A DNA stretch of 64,000 nucleotides from the NCBI GenBank assembly GCA_946902875.1, contig OX336348.1, positions 16,393,741-16,457,740 of the forward strand, in the 5' to 3' direction. The position numbers and the translations under genes were made by a program. Under the pieces are notes generated by a model that was given only the letters and a program-made list of their open reading frames with translations, did not search any database and was not told the origin of the DNA. Position 1 is the first letter of the stretch. Every line of letters starts with the position of its first letter. The stretch is from Nematopogon swammerdamellus (taxonomy: Eukaryota; Arthropoda; Insecta; Lepidoptera; Adelidae). Positions 54,401-64,000 of this stretch are shown here, in pieces.

Positions 54401-54520
54401 GTAGAAGTATGGAACACTCGTCCAAACCAACCATATGAGCCCAAACTCGAGGGGGTTACTAGTAACGGTTGAAGAGTTCCACTGTCCTCCTCCTGACTCC
54501 ATCATCAGACCCTCGTTACC
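51416..54520 (-). repeat. 130-bp tandem array in D3, about 24 units
   Basis: The longest array of this unit in the window. Runs of near-identical neighbours (51640-52030, three copies with TTAATAGTAAC in place of TTACTAGTAAC) and repeated multi-unit blocks (52430-52830 resembles 53220-53480) show unequal exchange or slippage. Confidence 0.95.
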
Positions 54521-54696
54521 AAGTTGAAATTATCATAATATTGTATTGTCACGAGAAATCAATGTGTGTGCAAAGTTTCATAAAAATCGGTTCAGTAGAA
54601 GTAGTTGAAAAAGTTGTCGCAAGATTTGAAACAAAGATTTAAGATTTGTAACAAACAAACAAATATACGGAGTCAAGCTAAATAAAACCGTTTAAA

Positions 54697-54989
54697 AACG
54701 TGGGGCGTATAATATGCGTAATAACATGCGCCCCACGTTTTTGTATTAGTCTGTTAAAAGTCTCAATTTATTACTTGTTCCGCTGACGCAGCGACAGTGT
54801 GTTTGGTATTGTACGACCATTTCTACATCTACACAAATCACGATAGTACACGTGCATCCATTCTCTTCGCCTCAAGACTCTTCCTGCAACCGCCTTCGTG
54901 CAAGAACCACACAGCGCCTCCTGGCGGAAAGGAGAAGAGTCAAGTCGCCTAGCGACGGGCTGATTTTACCGCAGCGAGTGGATGATTTT
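54697..54989. other. Orphan GC hairpin and unique spacer
   Basis: 54697-54740 is the palindrome-centre hairpin (CGTGGGGCG / CGCCCCACG) joined directly to the D3 leader end, followed by one arm up to GCTGACGCAGCGAC. About 200 bp of unique sequence (54790-54985) with GAAGAGTCAAGTCGCC then leads to P3. No gene. Confidence 0.6.
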
Positions 54990-55548
54990 ACATCTAAAAA
55001 AAAATAGGTAAAAAAACTTTTAAGTTAAACGGTTTTATTAAAAATAAAAAACTAGAAAAAAACAGCTGTACAAAAAACTAGAAAATAATAAGGACACAAG
55101 CCTGGGCCTTCTTAAGATTTTACGTCTGGGTAAGAAATCGTGCAATACTAGCGTGCTGTCTTCTCATGTCGGATGCCAAAGGCACATTGTGTCGCTGCGT
55201 CAGCGGAATAAGTAATAAATTGAGACTTTTAACAGACTAATATAAAAACGTGGGGCGCATGTTATTTATTACGCATATTATACGCCCCACGTTTTTATAT
55301 TAGTCTGTTAAAAGTCTCAATTTATTACTTATTCCGCTGACGCAGCGACACAATGTGCCCTTTGGCATCCGACACGATAAGACAGCACGCTAGTATTGCA
55401 CGATTTCTTACCCAGACGTAAAATCTTAAGAAGGCCCAGGCTTGTGTCCTTATTATTTTCTAGTTTTTTGTACAGCTGTTTTTTTCTAGTTTTTTATTTT
55501 TAATAAAACCGTTTAACTTAAAAGTTTTTTTACCTATTTTTTTATTTA
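54990..55548. repeat. Large near-perfect palindrome P3
   Basis: Same arms as P1 and P2, centred at about 55271. One small arm mismatch: GGCATCCGACACGATAAGAC in the right arm versus GACATGAGAAGAC elsewhere. Confidence 0.92.
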
Positions 55549-55605
55549 CTCGTTTTTAGTTTGATTTTTGGCTCGTATCATTCGTTATGTAAACTCGTCA
55601 TCCTT

Positions 55606-55958
55606 TCCAACTCTATCATTGCATCTTTGTTACTCGGTTTCTTATCTGTCAATTACTCACAATCAAGCTCCTCAATACATAACCCTTCTAAAGACTTTAC
55701 GCGACTCAATGCAACATACGCTTGACCCTCCTCAAATAGTCTGAAGCCCAAATACACGACAGCACGGTCAACAGTACTGCCCTGCATTTTATGGACAGTG
55801 GAGGCCCATGACAAAATTATCGGTAACATCCGTCTCTCAGCTGTTCCACAAATAAACTTTGCTGGAAACTGTATGGCTTTAGGATGGATAAGTTGTCCGC
55901 CGTCTCTTTCAAAATCAATTTAAACAGATGGTATGTCTGTTTCATACTTTTGCGTTCG
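55606..55958 (-). pseudogene. PIF1-family helicase C-terminus, remnant in D4
   Basis: Same protein segment as in D3 ([33 protein letters not shown]) with the same premature TAA after DCE, plus an additional stop where Gln is expected upstream (PSV*IDFERD). Inactive. Confidence 0.7.
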
Positions 55959-55964
55959 TCAAGT

Positions 55965-57047
55965 ATGGGGCACGCGTCCAAACAAACCAAATGAGCCGAA
56001 CCTCGAGGGGGTTACTAGTAACGGTTGAAGAGTTCCACTGTACACCTCCTGACTCCATCATCAGACCCCCGTCACCAAGTGTATTGGCAAAAGTAAGGGA
56101 CACTTGTCCAAACCAACCCTATGAGCCCAAACTCGAGGGGGTTACTAGTAAAGGTTGAAGAGTTCCACTGTATACCTCCTGACTCCATCATCAGACCCTC
56201 GTCATCAAGTGTATTGGTAGAAGTATGGGACACTCGTCCAAACCAACCATATGAGCCCAAACTCGAGGGGGTTAATAGTAACGGTTGAAAGTAAGGGACA
56301 CTCGTCCAAACAAACCAAATGAGCCCATACTCGAGGGGGTTACTAGTAACGGTTGAAGAGTTCCACTGTACACCTCCTGATTCCATCATCAGACCCTCGT
56401 CACCAAGTGTATTGGTAGAAGTATGGGACACTCGTCCAAACCAACCAAATGAGCCCAAACTCGAGGGGGTTACTAGTAACGGTTGAAGAGTCCCACTGTA
56501 CACCTCCTGACTTCATCATCAGACCCTCGTCACCAAGTATATTGGTAGAACTATGGGACACTCGTCCAAACCAACCAAATGAGCCCAAACTCGAGGGGGT
56601 TACTAGTAACGGTTGAAGAGTTCCACTGTACACCTCCTGACTCCATCATCAGACTCTCGTCACCAAGTGTATTGATAGAAGTATGGGACACTCGTTCAAA
56701 CCAACCAAATGAGCCCAAACTCGAGGGGGTTACTAGTAACGGTTGAAGAGTTCCACTGTACACCACCTGACTCCATCATCAGACCCTCGTCACCAAGTAT
56801 ATTTGTAGAAGTATGGGACACTCTTCCAAACCAACCATATGAGCCCAAACTCGAAGGGGTTACTAGTAACGGTTGAAGAGTTCCACTGTCCACCTCCTGA
56901 CTCCATCATCAGACCCTCGTCACCAAGTGTATTGGTAGAAGTATGGAACACTCGTCCAAACCAACCATATGAGCCCAAACTCGAGGGGGTTACTAGTAAC
57001 GGTTGAAGAGTTCCACTGTCCTCCTCCTGAGTCCATCATCAGACCCT
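55965..57047 (-). repeat. 130-bp tandem array in D4, about 8 units
   Basis: Same unit as in D3. One unit is truncated at about 56280-56300, where GTTGAA joins AGTAAGGGACACTCG. Confidence 0.94.
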
Positions 57048-57294
57048 CGTTACCAAGTTGAAATTATCATAATATTGTATTGTCACGAGAACTCAATGTG
57101 TGTGCAAAGTTTCATAAAAATCGGTTCAGTAGAAGTAGTTGAAAAGGTTGTCGCAAGATTTGAAACAAACAAACAAACAAATATACGGAGTCAAGCTAAA
57201 TAAAACCGTTTAAAAAAAGACGACGTAATTTTTCACTGAACTGGCAGTTTTCAATCTTACTGTATAGATTTACGGTCTCATCACAGCATCCATA

Positions 57295-60200
57295 TCCATA
57301 CTAATATTATAAATTCGAAAGTAACTCTGTTGTCTGTCTGTCTGTTACCTTTTCACGCCTAAACCGCTGAACAGATTTCGATAAAATATTGCACGGAGAT
57401 GAATTGCATACTGAGGAAGGACATAGGCTACCTTTTGTCTCAAAAAACAACCCTTAAGGAGGTGAAATAGGGGATGAAAGTTTGTATGGGGAACCTATCA
57501 TTTCTCAAGTTAGGGATATGACAATTCATATTTAGGCTTTTGGTATGAAATAAAGAATTACGTGTTTCAGCGTTTTTGTTTAATCAACCCTTAAATTATA
57601 ATAGGGGATGATTTCAAAATTAGATTTAGGATTTTAAATGATTTTAAATAATTTCACCATAATGGGGGTGGCTTTGAAGAGGGGGGTTGAGGTAGGGGGG
57701 GAGATGCCCGCGGGGAGAGGGGAAGGAAGGATAATTTAATGAAATGGAGGGTGGAAGTTTGTATGGGAGTATTCGTTTTTTTATAGGTAGGAACTTGAAA
57801 ATCATAATTATAGCTACTCATCATAAATAAATAATGACGTGTTTCAGGGTTTTTAGTATTTCACATTTTAAGGGGGGGGGGGGGGGGGGGGTAAACAGGG
57901 GGTTACAAATTGTATAGGAGTATCAGTTTATTTTACAGGTAGGAACTTGAAAATCATAATTCTAGCTACTCATCATAAATCAATTATGCGTGTTTCAGGG
58001 TTTTTGGATATTCAAATTTTAAGGGAGGGAAATGTGGGGTGACAGTTTGTATGGGAGTATGGGTTTTTTAAAGGTAGGACCTTGAACATCATAATTATAG
58101 CTACGCATATAAGAAATAAATGATGACGTGTTTTAGGGTTTTTGGTTTTTCACATTTTAGGGAGGAAGGGAATTTGGGGTGCATGGTGACAGTGGCCTTG
58201 CCCTTAGTAATACGTTCTTTCTTCGAGAAGGTTTATTGTATTCCAGAATGCAGCTTAGCCTGAAGCCTTGCCGTTCGTTAATTACTTTATTTTTATCGTT
58301 TTTTTTTTATGTAATCCCGTATGGGTGGCTGTGTCGGAGGGGCCAAAGCGCATGCTCCGACCATCCAATATCAACTCCGAGATGGTAGATGCCTTATCGG
58401 AGACTTCCCTGGATTGCTGGCTATACTGGTTTACCTAAACGCAGCTCGGCCTTCGGCCTTGCCCTTAGTAACTTACTTTCTACGAGAAGGTTTATAGTCT
58501 TCCTGAACGAAGCTCGGCCTTCGGCCTAGCCCATAATTATTTACTTTCTTCGAGAAGGTTTATAGTCTTCCTGAACGCAGCTCGGCCTTCGGCCTCGCCC
58601 ATAGTTACTTACTTTCTTCGAGAAGGTTTATAGCCTTACTGAACGCAGCTCGGCCTTCGGCCTCGCCCTCAGTTACTTACTTTCTTCGAGAAGGTTTATA
58701 GCCTTCCTGAACGCAGCTCGGCCTTCGGCCTCACCCTCAGTTACTTACTTTCTACGAGAAGGTTTATGGTCTTCCTGAACGCAGCTCGGCCTTCGGCCTC
58801 GCCCTTTGGTACTTACTTTCTTCGAGAAGGTTTATAGTCTTTCTGACCGCAACTCGGCCTTCGGCCTCGACCACAGTCACTTACTTTCTTCGAGAAGGTT
58901 TATAGCCTTTCTGAACGCAGCTTGGCCTTCGGCCTTGCCCATAGTTACTTACTTTCTTCAAAAAGGTTTATAGTTTTCCTGAACGCAGCTCGGCCTTCGG
59001 CCTCGCCCATAGTTACTTATTTTCTTCGAGAAGGTTTATAGCCTTCCTGAACGCAGCTCGGCCTTCGGCCTCGCCCTCAGTTACTTACTTTCTTCGAGAA
59101 GGTTTATGGTCTTCCTGAACGCAGCTCGGCTTTCGGCCTCGCCCTTAGTAACTTACTTTCTACGAGAAGTTTTATAGTCTTCCTGAACGGAGCTCGGCCT
59201 TCGGCCTCGCCCTGAGTTACTTACTTTCTTCAAGAAGGTTTATAGCCTTCCTGAACGCAGCTCGGCCTTCGGCCTCGCCCTCAGTTACTTACTTTCTTCG
59301 AGAAGGTTTATAGCCTTACTGAACGCAGCTCGGCCTTCGGCCTCGCCCTCAGTTACTTACTTTCTTCGAGAAGGTTTATGGTCTTCTTGAACGCAGCTCG
59401 GCCTTCGGCCTCGCCCATAGTTACTTACTTTCTTTTCGAGAAGGTTTATAGTTTTCCTGAAAGCAGCTCGGCCTTCGGCCTCGCCCATTGTTACTTACTT
59501 TCTTCGAGAAGGTTTATAGCCTTACTGAACGCAGCTCGGCCTTCGGCCTCGCCCTTTGTTACTTACTTTCTTCGAGAAGGTTTATAGTCTTTCTGACCGC
59601 AACTCGGCCTTCGGCCTAGACCACAGTAACTTACTTTTTTCGAGAAGGTTTATAGCCTTCATGAACGCAGCTCGGCCTTCGGCCTTGCCCATAGTTACTT
59701 ACTTTCTTCAAAAAGGTTTATAGTTTTCCTGAACGCAGCTCGGCCTTCGGCCTCGCCCATAGTTACTTCTTTTCGTCGAAAAGGTTTATAGCCTTCCTGA
59801 ACGCAGCTCGGTCTTCGGCCTCGCCCTCAGTTACTTTCTTCGAGAAGGTTTATGGTCTTCCTGAACGTAGCTCGGCTTTCGGTTTCGCCCTGAGTTACTT
59901 ACTTTCTTCAGGAAGGTTTATAGCCTTCCTGAACGCAGCTCGGCCTTCGGCCTCGCCCTCAGTTACTTACTTTCTTCGAGAAGGTTTATGTTCTTCCTGA
60001 ACGCAGCTCGACCTTCGGCCTCGCCCATAGTTACTTACTTTCTTCGAGAAGGTTTATAGTCTTCCTGAACGCAGCTCAGCCTTCGGCCTCGCCTATTGTT
60101 ACTTACTTTCTTCGAGAAGGTTTATAGTCTTTCTGACCGCAGCTCGGCCTTCGGCTTCGACTTCAGTAACTTACTTTCTTCGAGAAGGTTTATAGTCTTC

Positions 60201-60503
60201 CTGAACGCAGCTCGGCCTTCGGCCTCGCCCATAGTTACTTACTTTCTTGGAGAAGGTTTAACTTCTTTCTAAAATGCGGCTCAACTTGAAGCCTCCCGCG
60301 CCCTTAGTTACTTACTTTATTTGAGAAGGTGTATCGTTTACCTTAACACAGCTTGACCTTTGGCCTCGCCCTTAATTACTTAAGTTCTTAGAGATGGTTT
60401 ATCGACTTCCTGAACGCAGCTCGGCCTTCGGCCTCACCCGTAGTCACTTACTGTCTTCTTTGAAATACGTTTTTCACGCGAGCGGAGCCGCGGGCTCAGC
60501 TAG
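57295..60503 (+). mobile_element. Helitron-like element, family A, copy 4 (A4)
   Basis: TCCATACTAATATTATAA at the 5' end after A (57294), CTAG at 60500-60503, then T (60504). Contains the CTGTCTGT domain, a G-run (about 57871-57891), the SINE-derived module (about 58300-58430), the 68-bp array and the 3' hairpin, collinear with A2. Uninterrupted. Confidence 0.87.
58437..60465 (+). repeat. 68-bp tandem array in Helitron A4 (about 30 units)
   Basis: Same unit and orientation as A1 and A2. The diverged terminal units (TGCGGCTCAACTTGAAGCC, CAGCTTGACCTTTGGCC) are shared with the other A copies. Confidence 0.93.
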
Positions 60504-61675
60504 TACACAATAATATTAAGTACTTGAGCATCAAAATTTTAAAAGTTATTTTCGCATTATATCGTCTTCGGTTTCACCATTCCTTCGTCCATATATTCAG
60601 TCAGCTGGTAGGAATCCAACACGGTCCACCCACAACCCCGTAACTCCCGGACCGACCAAATCAAAATATGATTGCCACCCACCGGTACAACCAGGCTTAC
60701 AGGCTAGCCACACGACCACCTATTCAACTATATCGAGAATAATGAAAACACGACGTGACTTCGCACAGTGCAGAAACTGCACCACCACTAATTTGGAATA
60801 TATTCATAATCCACTTCAAGTATTCGAAAAGTATCGATCTCACAATAGCTATTGCTCAAGTAACTCAAATGACAATAAAGCGATTACATCGTCATGGAAA
60901 CTTTATTATTTTCACAAAGTAGCACTTGACATTAACCTCTGGTACCTTATCATACATAGGATACAACGGATTCTCATCCATTTGGCCTCATTCTAATCCG
61001 TTATAGGTACGAAGCGAATTTCAATCATTCTCAACATCTTTCAGACTTTTTTTACTTCCGGCCGCGTTACATCAAAATTGAACAAATGTACCTCTCAAAA
61101 CTTCAGTACCTACCTGTTTAAAGAAACAAACACATCAAATTATAAAATAGTACATAGAAACGTAATTACACAAACCAATTAACATCACCATGCCGATTTG
61201 CATACTTACGTATTGCTTTCATTATTTATAGATTCTCAACTACGTGCTCAACTTTGATCACACTGGACTGGAGCAACCATTGTTGCCCCAGGGGCACACT
61301 CGTTCATTATTTTTTTTTCAAACTAAACATCGCGCAATCCGTCATGCCACGTCAACGGCACTGTTACTATATAGCAGGTTAAAGTAATCAAATTGTGTCT
61401 TGGCGTCCCGAGATGCAACTCCCTACGAGAGTAGATTTGTAGATCTGGGTACTACGAAAGTACGGTTTGCTAAACTATAAACAATCTCTGTCTGACCCTG
61501 AATCAATGCGTCCAGGAAATAGTAGTCAACTATAATTCAAAATTAATAATCAGAAAAACGTTTATGAATGAATTGTACTGAATTGTACGTTGTACTGACT
61601 GAACTGTTCCTGACTGTACTGAACCTAGTTCATTTGTATTGTACGTTTTTCTCTAACAATTTTAACAATTTTAAC
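60504..61675. other. Unique-looking AT-rich stretch
   Basis: No repeat shared with the rest of the window. An 84-codon plus frame at 60742-60996 has no recognisable domain. It could be intronic to, or upstream/downstream of, the projectin-like gene; this cannot be decided here. Confidence 0.45.
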
Positions 61676-62692
61676 GCGAGACTCTTTGGATGCTCACGGC
61701 TATGGTTCGCTCGGCTATGTGTCAGTGAGTGTGAGCGTCGCGGGTGTGCGCGGGGTGTGCGGGGCTAGACGCGAAACTCTCTGGATGCTTGCGGCTATGG
61801 TTCGCTCGGCTATGTGTGGTGAGTGAGTGGGGAGCGTCTCGGGTGTGAGGAGGGGGGGGGGGGGGGCGAGCGGGGCTAGACGCGAGACTCTCGGGATGCT
61901 CGCGGCTATGGTTCACTCGGCTATGTGTGAGTGAGTGGGGACCGTCGCGGGTGTGCGCGGGGCGTGCGGGGCTAGACGCAGGACTCTCTGGATGCTCGCG
62001 GCTAAGGTTCGCACGGCTATGTGTCAGTGAGTTTGAGCGTCGCGGGTGTGGGCGGGGCGTGCGGGGCTAGACGCGAGACTCTCTGCATGGTCGCGGCTAA
62101 GGTTCGCTCGGCTATGTGTGAGTGAGTGAGGAGCGTCGCGGGTGTGCGCGGGGCGTGTGGGGCTAGACGCGAGACTCTCTGGATGCTCGCGGCTAAGGTT
62201 CGCTCTGCTATGTGTGAGTGAGCTGGGAACGGGTGTGCGCGGGGCGTGCGGGACTAGACGCGAGACTCTCTGGATGCTCACGGCTAAGGTTTGCTCGGCT
62301 ATGTGTGGTGAGTGAGTGGGGAGCGTCGCGGGTGTGCGCGGGGCGTGCGGGGCTAGACGCGAGACTCTCTGCATGCTCGCGGCTAAGGTTCGCTCGGCTA
62401 TATGTCAGTGAGTGTGAGCGTCGCGGGTGTGGGCGGGGCGTGCGGGGCTAGACGCGAGACGCTCTGTATGCTCGCGGCTAAGGTTCGTTCGGCTATGTGT
62501 CAGTGAGTGTGAGCGTCGCGGGTGTGCGCGGGGCGTGCGGGGCTAGACGCGAGACTCTCTGGATGCTCGTGGCTAAGGTTCGCTCGGCTATGTGTGAGTG
62601 AGTGGGGAGCGTCGCGGGTGTGCGCGGGGCGTGCGGCTAGACGCGAGCACACCCGCGACGCTCCATACTCACTCACACATAGCCGGCGCGGT
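61676..62692. repeat. GC-rich minisatellite, about 95-bp unit, about 10 units
   Basis: GACGCGAGACTCTCTGGATG-type starts recur about every 95 bp (one unit is lengthened by a G-run at 61851-61866). Units contain GGTTCGCTCGGCTATGTGTG and GAGCGTCGCGGGTGTG. The array ends with an inverted partial unit (62641-62692: GCACACCCGCGACGCTCCA). Frames rich in Ala, Arg and Pro are repeat artefacts. Confidence 0.92.
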
Positions 62693-63205
62693 CGCGCAGC
62701 TCGAGGTTGCACTCCCTAACTTCCGTGCTTGGCAATATTGGATGTTTTTTTCTCTCTCAGGCTTACCAGCTATTATTTTACGATACCATTAATTTACTTT
62801 GCAAAACCACGAGAAAATCTCTATCTAAAGAGTAAAAACACGAACTATATACATAGCCGTTTCAACCGACCTTTCATTCAGTGCGGTTGCGCGGTGCAGT
62901 TCTTTACAAGGGACTTAACTAAGCACCTATCTATTTAGCTAGGCTGGCTTGACATTTTGTGGCGTTTCTCCATCAATGGATGTCCATGGTTACCGTTAGA
63001 CACTAACTGCTGTAATGGTATAAAATGAAAGAAATATACTGCCATTATTACGGAGTGCCATAGCCCCGTAACAATTCATTTAACATGCAAAATCATGCAA
63101 CTCAAATTTACCCGTATGGTCAAATGTAGTAAAACGTTTTGTGTGTCAGTCGGTCAAGTATCGTACGTGGGCTCTTCGAGCAAAAATTATTAACATCCAA
63201 CTCAC
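62693..63205. other. Probable intron or flank of the projectin-like gene
   Basis: At 62834-62895, ACACGAACTATATACATAGC and CGACCTTTCATTCAGTGCGG match the middle of SINE-like repeat R, so a fragment of that repeat is present. Nothing else was recognised. Confidence 0.5.
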
Positions 63206-63400
63206 CATAGGTCTTAATGGATCCATCAGTCTTCAGCGGATCCGATTCTCCCACTTCATTGACGGCCTTCACCCTGAACTCATAATATTCTCCCTCTTGG
63301 AGTTCACGGACGTTCATCTCCGTGTCGTTGGTCTTGTCGACTAGTTCCCAGATACCATTGGTCTTATTCAGCTTTTCTACTAAGTAGGACACTGGCTTGC
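63206..63400 (-). CDS. Projectin/twitchin-like gene, fibronectin III exon
   Basis: The exon is bounded by CAG at 63401-63403 (acceptor, minus) and GTGAG from 63205 (donor). It begins with two bases that complete a Gly codon from the previous exon and ends after one base (phase 1 to phase 1, 195 nt). Translation: GKPVSYLVEKLNKTNGIWEL, TEMNVRELQEG, YYEFRVKAVNEVGESDPL. This is the second half of a fibronectin III domain with its conserved Tyr, Leu-x-Glu-Gly and YEFRVxAVNxxGES. It joins in frame to the exon at 63618-63852 to give KPEDDGGKPVSYL. Projectin/twitchin are giant sarcomeric proteins of alternating Fn3 and Ig domains. Related giant muscle proteins cannot be excluded. Confidence 0.82.
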
Positions 63401-63617
63401 CTGTGGACATAATCGTTAAAGAATCAGTATTGTCAAGTGGTAGTGGTCGGAAACCGCCTTCGCAGCAAAGATTTCTTTAAGATATTTCATTGATAGATAG
63501 TAAATGGGTATAGACACTTGCAAAGAAAGGAATCTATGGGTCCTTTGGCACTGTCATTAGGGAACGCTAAGATTTTTCGTAATGCTTCAAAGTCCTCATA
63601 TTAACATCAGATCTCAC

Positions 63618-63852
63618 CTCCATCATCCTCAGGTTTCTTCCAGCGTAGCTTACAGCCACTATCAGTGACATCAGCCACCTTGAGAGGACCACCTGGTTTG
63701 CCAGGAGCACAGAGGACAATGATCTCGACTTCAGCCGAATCGTTGCCATATTGATTGATTGCCCGGATGAGATAAGTACCGGTTTCGGCGCGAACACACT
63801 CTTCGATGAGCAGCGTGGTGTTATAGTCCACGGTGCTATCGCTGATCGGCTC
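63618..63852 (-). CDS. Projectin/twitchin-like gene, Ig end plus fibronectin III start exon
   Basis: Acceptor CTCACTAG (63853-63860 on minus), donor GTGAG after 63618; 235 nt, phase 0 to phase 1. Translation: EPISDSTVDYNTTLLIEECV, RAETGTYLIRAINQYGNDSA, VEIIVL (the C-terminal strands of an Ig domain with the conserved DxGxY-type turn as ETGTY), then APGKPGGPLKVADVTDSGCK, LRWKKPEDDGG (start of a fibronectin III domain: P.GP..V.....C.L.W..P.DDGG). It is followed on minus, after an intron of 217 bp, by the exon at 63206-63400. Confidence in the exon is high; the exact family member is inferred. Confidence 0.82.
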
Positions 63853-64000
63853 CTAGTGAGTTTAGAAATAACGATTTGAACAAAAATGTGATTTCAGTAG
63901 GGCTTAAGGTTGGAATATAGGCTCTTCGAAGTTCTAGAAGGACATTTTACATAACATATTTCTATAGAGCCTGACCCATTGCTTCTTCCCTTTCTTGAAC
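63853..64000 (-). other. Intron of the projectin-like gene
   Basis: AT-rich sequence upstream (on minus) of the Ig-containing exon, ending in TTTCTAAACTCACTAG as the splice acceptor. Further exons must lie beyond the window. Confidence 0.6.

Larger units (their letters stand above)
51006..54690 (-). mobile_element. 130-bp-repeat element, copy D3
   Basis: Minus order: leader (AGCTTGACTCCGTATATTTG near 54670), the array of about 24 units (54520 to 51416), a PIF1 remnant (51403 to 51107), GAGCCAAAAATCAAAC, then palindrome P2. This is the same architecture as D2, with a longer array. Confidence 0.68.
55549..57205 (-). mobile_element. 130-bp-repeat element, copy D4
   Basis: Minus order: leader (near 57060-57200), array (57047 to 55965), PIF1 remnant, GAGCCAAAAATCAAAC, palindrome P3. 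It shares with D3 the same premature stop in the helicase and the same array-helicase junction. Confidence 0.68.

Noticed and set aside
60742..60996. 84-codon plus-strand frame
   Set aside because: No recognisable domain and no supporting signals.

Overview
The window looks like a transposon-dense, AT-rich piece of an insect genome, most likely a moth or butterfly. The evidence is the Helitron ends (5' TCCATACTAATATTATAA, 3' hairpin then AGCTAG), which are abundant in Lepidoptera, together with BEL/Pao, Ty3/gypsy, Penelope and jockey/CR1-like elements and one spliced muscle-protein gene. Almost no host coding sequence is present. The only convincing host gene is at the right edge: two minus-strand exons with matching phase that encode Ig and fibronectin-III domains of the projectin/twitchin type.

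Layout. 1-1180: two fragments of one LINE family in opposite orientation around a TA microsatellite. 1181-16784: Helitron-like elements of two related families (A: 1181-5899 and 11154-14295; B: 7729-9311, 9784-10269 and 14341-16784). They are filled with a 68-bp tandem repeat and interleaved with SINE-like repeats and LINE relics. 16912-18031: a foldback element and a 58-bp minisatellite. 18180-21833: a broken Ty3/gypsy element (minus) whose Gag has an Arg/Ser-rich N-terminus. 22930-29574: an internally deleted BEL/Pao element (minus) with both LTRs and a 5-bp target duplication; it carries a Harbinger-like MITE and, inside its 5' LTR, a LINE. 29686-30025: a pseudogene of a Cys-rich protein. 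30661-33531: a third family-A Helitron (minus). 33960-36640: SINEs and LINE relics. 36713-40313: a foldback element split by a full-length Penelope-like element with an intact 837-codon RT/GIY-YIG ORF, direct pseudo-LTRs, hammerhead-like motifs and a 12-bp target duplication. 41322-57205: four copies of an element built from 130-bp tandem repeats, dead PIF1-helicase C-termini and about 560-bp near-perfect palindromes; one copy is interrupted by a 4-kb composite Helitron (46457-50417). 57295-60503: a fourth family-A Helitron. 61676-62692: a GC-rich minisatellite. 63206-63852: the projectin-like exons.

Nesting gives relative ages: BEL was hit by the MITE and a LINE; the foldback was hit by Penelope; the palindromic element was hit by the composite Helitron; Helitron A1 was hit by a LINE; a C/B module was hit by Helitron A2. 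Two within-window empty/occupied site comparisons define Helitron boundaries to the base (insertion between A and T, no duplication). The Penelope-like element is the only mobile element here with an undamaged ORF. All reading-frame, palindrome and junction statements come from reading the sequence by eye; family names come from motif recognition and were not checked by database search.
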